Part shown: positions 61,174-64,000 of the stretch, piece by piece | Layout: each line of letters starts with the position of its first letter | Numbering within the stretch: the first letter of the stretch is position 1 | Origin: Oscillospiraceae bacterium | Lineage (GTDB): Bacteria; Bacillota; Clostridia; Oscillospirales; Ruminococcaceae | Reading direction: 5' to 3' | Length of the DNA: 64,000 bases | Assembly (NCBI GenBank): GCA_900752435.1 | Contig: CAADVD010000010.1 | Coordinates: 1-64,000, forward strand | Program-made: the position numbers and the translations under genes | The notes under the pieces: model-generated | Databases searched by the model: none | Seen by the model: only the letters and a program-made list of their open reading frames with translations | Told to the model about the DNA's origin: nothing

Positions 61174-61971
61174 TCATGCGTTGATTCCGCCCAGCCGAGC
61201 AAGAATTGCTTCACAGTACTCCGTATGATGCGGCATACCTCCGCCCAATCCGCTGAGTTTTGGAAACATAAGCTTGAAATAGCTCCCGTTTTTCATGGTA
61301 ATGAAACATTTCGCAGAGCCCATCCATCCGTTTTTTATTTCGCAACTTTGAATGTCTGTCAATGGAAAGCACGTTCCGATATCGACAAAAAACACATCCG
61401 ACGTCACCTCTTGTACATCCGCTTCACTCACGTCAGGCGTGTCATCAAATTGATAGAAGTAATCGTTTCTTTTGCACTGGGTAATTATCAGGGAAGACTG
61501 TGTAATACCAAGATAAACATCATACGACGAATATTTCTTCTTGTTTAATGCAACGATACCTCCGTTTTCATTCGGAGTTAGCCCGCTTTCCGTGCAAACA
61601 CACTTTCCAAAAACACCCCTCACACTCATTTCTTTCGATACTGCGTGTATGCCCGCCAGCAGCGTTTCCCCATTCGGTATGTATTTCCCCAAAGCTTGCC
61701 TCATATTTGTTTCATCAAAAATTTCAGACGCATTAAGCCCTCTTTTATTTAATAGAATTGGAAATAAATACCCAAAAGCCAGCACAAGGAAAAATATACC
61801 TATCAGGACAACGATTTTAGAGATGTCAACAATCCAGTCGTCCACAAATCCCTCTCTACGTTTCGTGAACAAAACGCAAGCAAAAATCCCGAAACATGCC
61901 AATGCAATGCACAAACAGGAAAGGAATAAAACAATGACAAGTTTTTTCCCTTTTCTATGCTCCTTATCCAT
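61174..61971 (-). CDS. membrane protein of unknown function
   Basis: The 265-residue protein has a basic N-terminus, two membrane helices (about 10-35 and 50-75) and a soluble domain of about 180 residues with mostly beta-strand character, possibly PH-like (DVYLGITQSSLIITQCKR, FFVDIGTCFPLTDI, ITMKNGSYFKLMFP). Such domains often sit on the cytoplasmic face of the membrane. There is an in-frame ATG with a weak ribosome site. No operon partner is clear. I do not recognise a named family. Confidence 0.6.
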   Translation of the reverse strand: MDKEHRKGKKLVIVLFLSCLCIALACFGIFACVLFTKRREGFVDDWIVDISKIVVLIGIFFLVLAFGYLFPILLNKRGLNASEIFDETNMRQALGKYIPNGETLLAGIHAVSKEMSVRGVFGKCVCTESGLTPNENGGIVALNKKKYSSYDVYLGITQSSLIITQCKRNDYFYQFDDTPDVSEADVQEVTSDVFFVDIGTCFPLTDIQSCEIKNGWMGSAKCFITMKNGSYFKLMFPKLSGLGGGMPHHTEYCEAILARLGGINA

Positions 61972-62148
61972 TCTAAATACCTCTTTGCAAAATACGATTT
62001 ATCGTTCTGTTCGGATGCCATTAGAAAACGCAATTGCCAGACATGAATCGGGAACGGCACTTCTGTAAAAATACAGAAGCATATTCAGTCTTTGTATTCT
62101 GTCCGCTGTCTAAAACACGTTTTGAGTTTTCTCCTTATCTGGCTCCAT

Positions 62149-63891
62149 TCATGAGTTGCAGCTGACCGTGCCCTTCTCTGCGTCAATGGTCACAATGGCG
62201 CCGGATTTGAGAATCTTTGTCGCATACTTGGCATCCACAATAACCGGAATATCCATCGCCAAACCAGCAATCGCGGCATGTGAATTGGTGCCGCCCTGCT
62301 CGGTGATGATACCGGCCGCATTGCGCATAATGCCAAACAAATTGTTGGAGGTCTGCGGAATCACCAGAATGTCGCCGTCCTTGAAGTTTTTGAGCGCTTC
62401 TTCCTCAGTTTGGCAAACGCACAGGCTTGCACAAGCCTTATTGACGGTAATGCCCTGGCCGGTCACCAAAATATGACCCACAACGTGCACCTTCATCATA
62501 TTGGTTGTACCCGAAATACCCAGCGGTACTCCGGCTGTGATCACCACCAAATCACCGTTTTCCACCAAACCGGCTTTCTGTGCCGCGTCCACGGAATGAT
62601 CAAACAAATCGTCCGTATTGTCCTCTTCCTGAATCAGCATCGGCGCAACGCCCCAAGACAGGTTGAGCTGACGGTAAACGGATTCCTTGGTCGTACAGCC
62701 GATGATCGGACAGTCCGGACGGTATTTGGACAACATTTTGGCCGTTTCGCCGGACTTGGTGACGGTCACGATGGCCGTTGCGCCCAAATCATGCGCAGTG
62801 GTACAGGTTGCGTGAGAGATGGCGTTGGTCACGTCCACGCCGCAAGTCTGGCCGCGCGCGTTGAAGCGCTTGATATAGTCGATGTCCTGCTCGGTTCGTT
62901 CGGCAATTTTGACCATGGTCTGCAGCGCTTTGACCGGATACAAGCCTGCCGCTGTCTCGCCGGACAGCATGATGGCGCTGGTGCCGTCGTAAATCGCGTT
63001 GGCCACGTCGGTGGATTCCGCACGGGTTGGGCGCGGATTCTTCATCATGGAATCGAGCATCTGGGTGGCGGTAACCACCTGTTTGCCCGCATTGTAGGCC
63101 TTTTGGATGATCAGCTTTTGCAGGACGGGCACTTCCTCCAGCGGAATTTCCACGCCCATGTCGCCGCGCGCTACCATGATGCCGTCGACAACACGGATGA
63201 TTTCGTCGATGTTGTCCACGCCTTCGGCATTTTCAATTTTGGCAATGATGTTGATGTCGTGGCAATCGTATTCTTCCAACAGCTTGCGCACTTCCAAAAT
63301 ATCATCCGCACTGCGGGTAAAGGAAGCCGCGATGTAGTCAAAGCCATTTTCAATACCGAAAATAATGTCGGAGCGATCACGTTCGCTGATAAACGGCATG
63401 GACAACCGCGTTCCCGGCACGTTGATTCCTTTGTTGTTGGACACTATGCCATCGTTGCGCACCGTACACACAATATCGGTGTCGGTCACGCTGGCGACGG
63501 TCATTTCAATCAAACCGTCGTCGATCAGCACAGTAGCTCCGGCTTTGATGTCCTTGGGCAGATCCTTGTAGCTGATGGAAACCATCTTTTCGGTTCCCTC
63601 CACCGTCTTGGTGGTCAGCGTGAAGTAATCGCCTTTTTTGAGCTGAATTTTGCCCTCTTTGAACGTGCCGATGCGAATTTCCGGTCCTTTGGTATCCAGA
63701 ATGGTGGCAATCGGAAGCTTTAATTCCTCGCGCAGGCGAACCACCATATCCAATTTTTTCTTATGCGAAGCATGATCCGCATGGGAAAAGTTGAAACGCG
63801 CCGCGTCCATCCCTTCCAGCATCAGCTTTTTCAATACTTGTTCATCGTCGTTTGCAGGTCCTAAGGTGCAGATAATTTTGGTCTTTCTCAT
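62149..63891 (-). CDS. pyk: pyruvate kinase with C-terminal PEP-utiliser-like domain
   Basis: The 580-residue glycolytic enzyme makes pyruvate and ATP from phosphoenolpyruvate and ADP. Visible parts are KIICTLGPAN at the start, IAKIENAEGVDNIDEI with the catalytic region, VARGDMGVEIP, and MLDSMMKNPRPTRAE. After the allosteric domain comes the ~100-residue extension with GGTNSHAAIAG typical of Firmicutes. Open frame runs on to 63960, but ATG 63891 follows AGGAAAGGG and begins the family motif. Confidence 0.96.
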   Translation of the reverse strand: MRKTKIICTLGPANDDEQVLKKLMLEGMDAARFNFSHADHASHKKKLDMVVRLREELKLPIATILDTKGPEIRIGTFKEGKIQLKKGDYFTLTTKTVEGTEKMVSISYKDLPKDIKAGATVLIDDGLIEMTVASVTDTDIVCTVRNDGIVSNNKGINVPGTRLSMPFISERDRSDIIFGIENGFDYIAASFTRSADDILEVRKLLEEYDCHDINIIAKIENAEGVDNIDEIIRVVDGIMVARGDMGVEIPLEEVPVLQKLIIQKAYNAGKQVVTATQMLDSMMKNPRPTRAESTDVANAIYDGTSAIMLSGETAAGLYPVKALQTMVKIAERTEQDIDYIKRFNARGQTCGVDVTNAISHATCTTAHDLGATAIVTVTKSGETAKMLSKYRPDCPIIGCTTKESVYRQLNLSWGVAPMLIQEEDNTDDLFDHSVDAAQKAGLVENGDLVVITAGVPLGISGTTNMMKVHVVGHILVTGQGITVNKACASLCVCQTEEEALKNFKDGDILVIPQTSNNLFGIMRNAAGIITEQGGTNSHAAIAGLAMDIPVIVDAKYATKILKSGAIVTIDAEKGTVSCNS

Positions 63892-63980
63892 AATTCCAGC
63901 CCTTTCCTCAACGTATTTTCTGTGAAACAGCTTTCCTTTGCAATCCGGAAGCCCCCTCACGGATTTCAGTCTGTAAATTT

Positions 63981-63986
63981 ATTATA
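63981..63986 (-). promoter_or_regulatory. probable -10 box of pyk
   Basis: TATAAT on the minus strand at 63986-63981, about 90 bases ahead of the pyk start. The -35 would be at the edge or outside the window. Confidence 0.45.
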
Positions 63987-64000
63987 GCATATTCTCACAC

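Noticed and set aside
62410..63723. 437-codon plus-strand frame inside pyk
   Set aside because: Antisense to a complete pyruvate kinase; no ribosome site or recognisable motif.

Overview
The window looks like a chromosome segment of a Gram-positive anaerobe of the class Clostridia, most likely in or near the Oscillospiraceae. The evidence is Shine-Dalgarno sites of the AGGAGG type with frequent GTG and TTG starts, lipoprotein signal peptides, an archaeal-type (short) prolyl-tRNA synthetase, a pyruvate kinase with the C-terminal extension usual in Firmicutes, intrinsic terminators, and moderate G+C with a more A+T-rich stretch at about 27-46 kb. This is inference from gene content; no rRNA or species marker is present.

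Layout. 1-445: three tandem copies of a ~185-bp intergenic repeat. 0.6-3.7 kb: polyphosphate pair ppx/gppA and ppk1. 3.8-6.9 kb (minus): CstA-type peptide/pyruvate transporter and proS. 7.1-8.3 kb: self-regulated TetR gene with an iron-sulfur-flavoprotein-like oxidoreductase. 8.4-12.7 kb (minus): a sugar or cyclitol catabolic cluster (two Gfo/Idh/MocA dehydrogenases and a TIM-barrel isomerase) led by a LacI regulator with two operators. 13.0-19.2 kb (minus): a urea-type ABC transporter urtABCDE followed by a receiver-kinase fusion protein. 19.3-23.6 kb (minus): a cytidylate-kinase-like protein, an AraC-type response regulator and a large hybrid sensor kinase with an Hpt domain.

23.9-34.3 kb (minus): the potassium module, in transcription order a small membrane protein, dapA, kdpF (29 codons), kdpA, kdpB, kdpC, an ~860-bp non-coding gap, kdpD and kdpE. 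KdpA carries an extra ~100 residues in an outer loop just before a pore signature. 34.9-39.2 kb (plus): a membrane protein, an OmpR-type response regulator, its kinase and three small two-TM proteins, two of them paralogues. 39.5-45.3 kb: a TetR repressor diverging from an operon of a cytidylate-kinase-like protein, a small unknown protein, an MMPL/RND-type exporter and a secreted coiled-coil protein. 45.4-46.3 kb: a DUF2798-like membrane protein behind a possible attenuator.

46.4-46.9 kb (minus): tRNA-Pro, tRNA-Thr, tRNA-Tyr from one consensus promoter. 47.1-52.1 kb (minus): an AI-2E/PerM family permease and a GntR-ABC ATPase-large permease operon. 52.2-53.0 kb: a 53-codon membrane protein and a probable non-coding RNA. 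53.0-56.9 kb: a PrsA-like lipoprotein, hemW, rsmA and a divergent dCMP deaminase. 57.1-59.9 kb is a rearranged patch: a candidate short RNA, an orphan ABC ATPase, and a 1.1-kb insertion (small membrane protein plus IS3-family transposase remnant) bounded by exact 56-bp repeats of the 3' end of birA. 59.9-64.0 kb (minus): a CPBP protease, an unknown membrane protein and pyruvate kinase.

How the parts fit: many units carry their own sensor or repressor with visible operators, so this is a region of inducible transport and envelope functions set among housekeeping genes. The least-described units are the TetR/CMPK-like/MMPL/coiled-coil operon, the two-component system with paralogous two-TM proteins, the non-coding RNA at 52.8 kb, and the birA insertion with its degenerate biotin-ligase motif.
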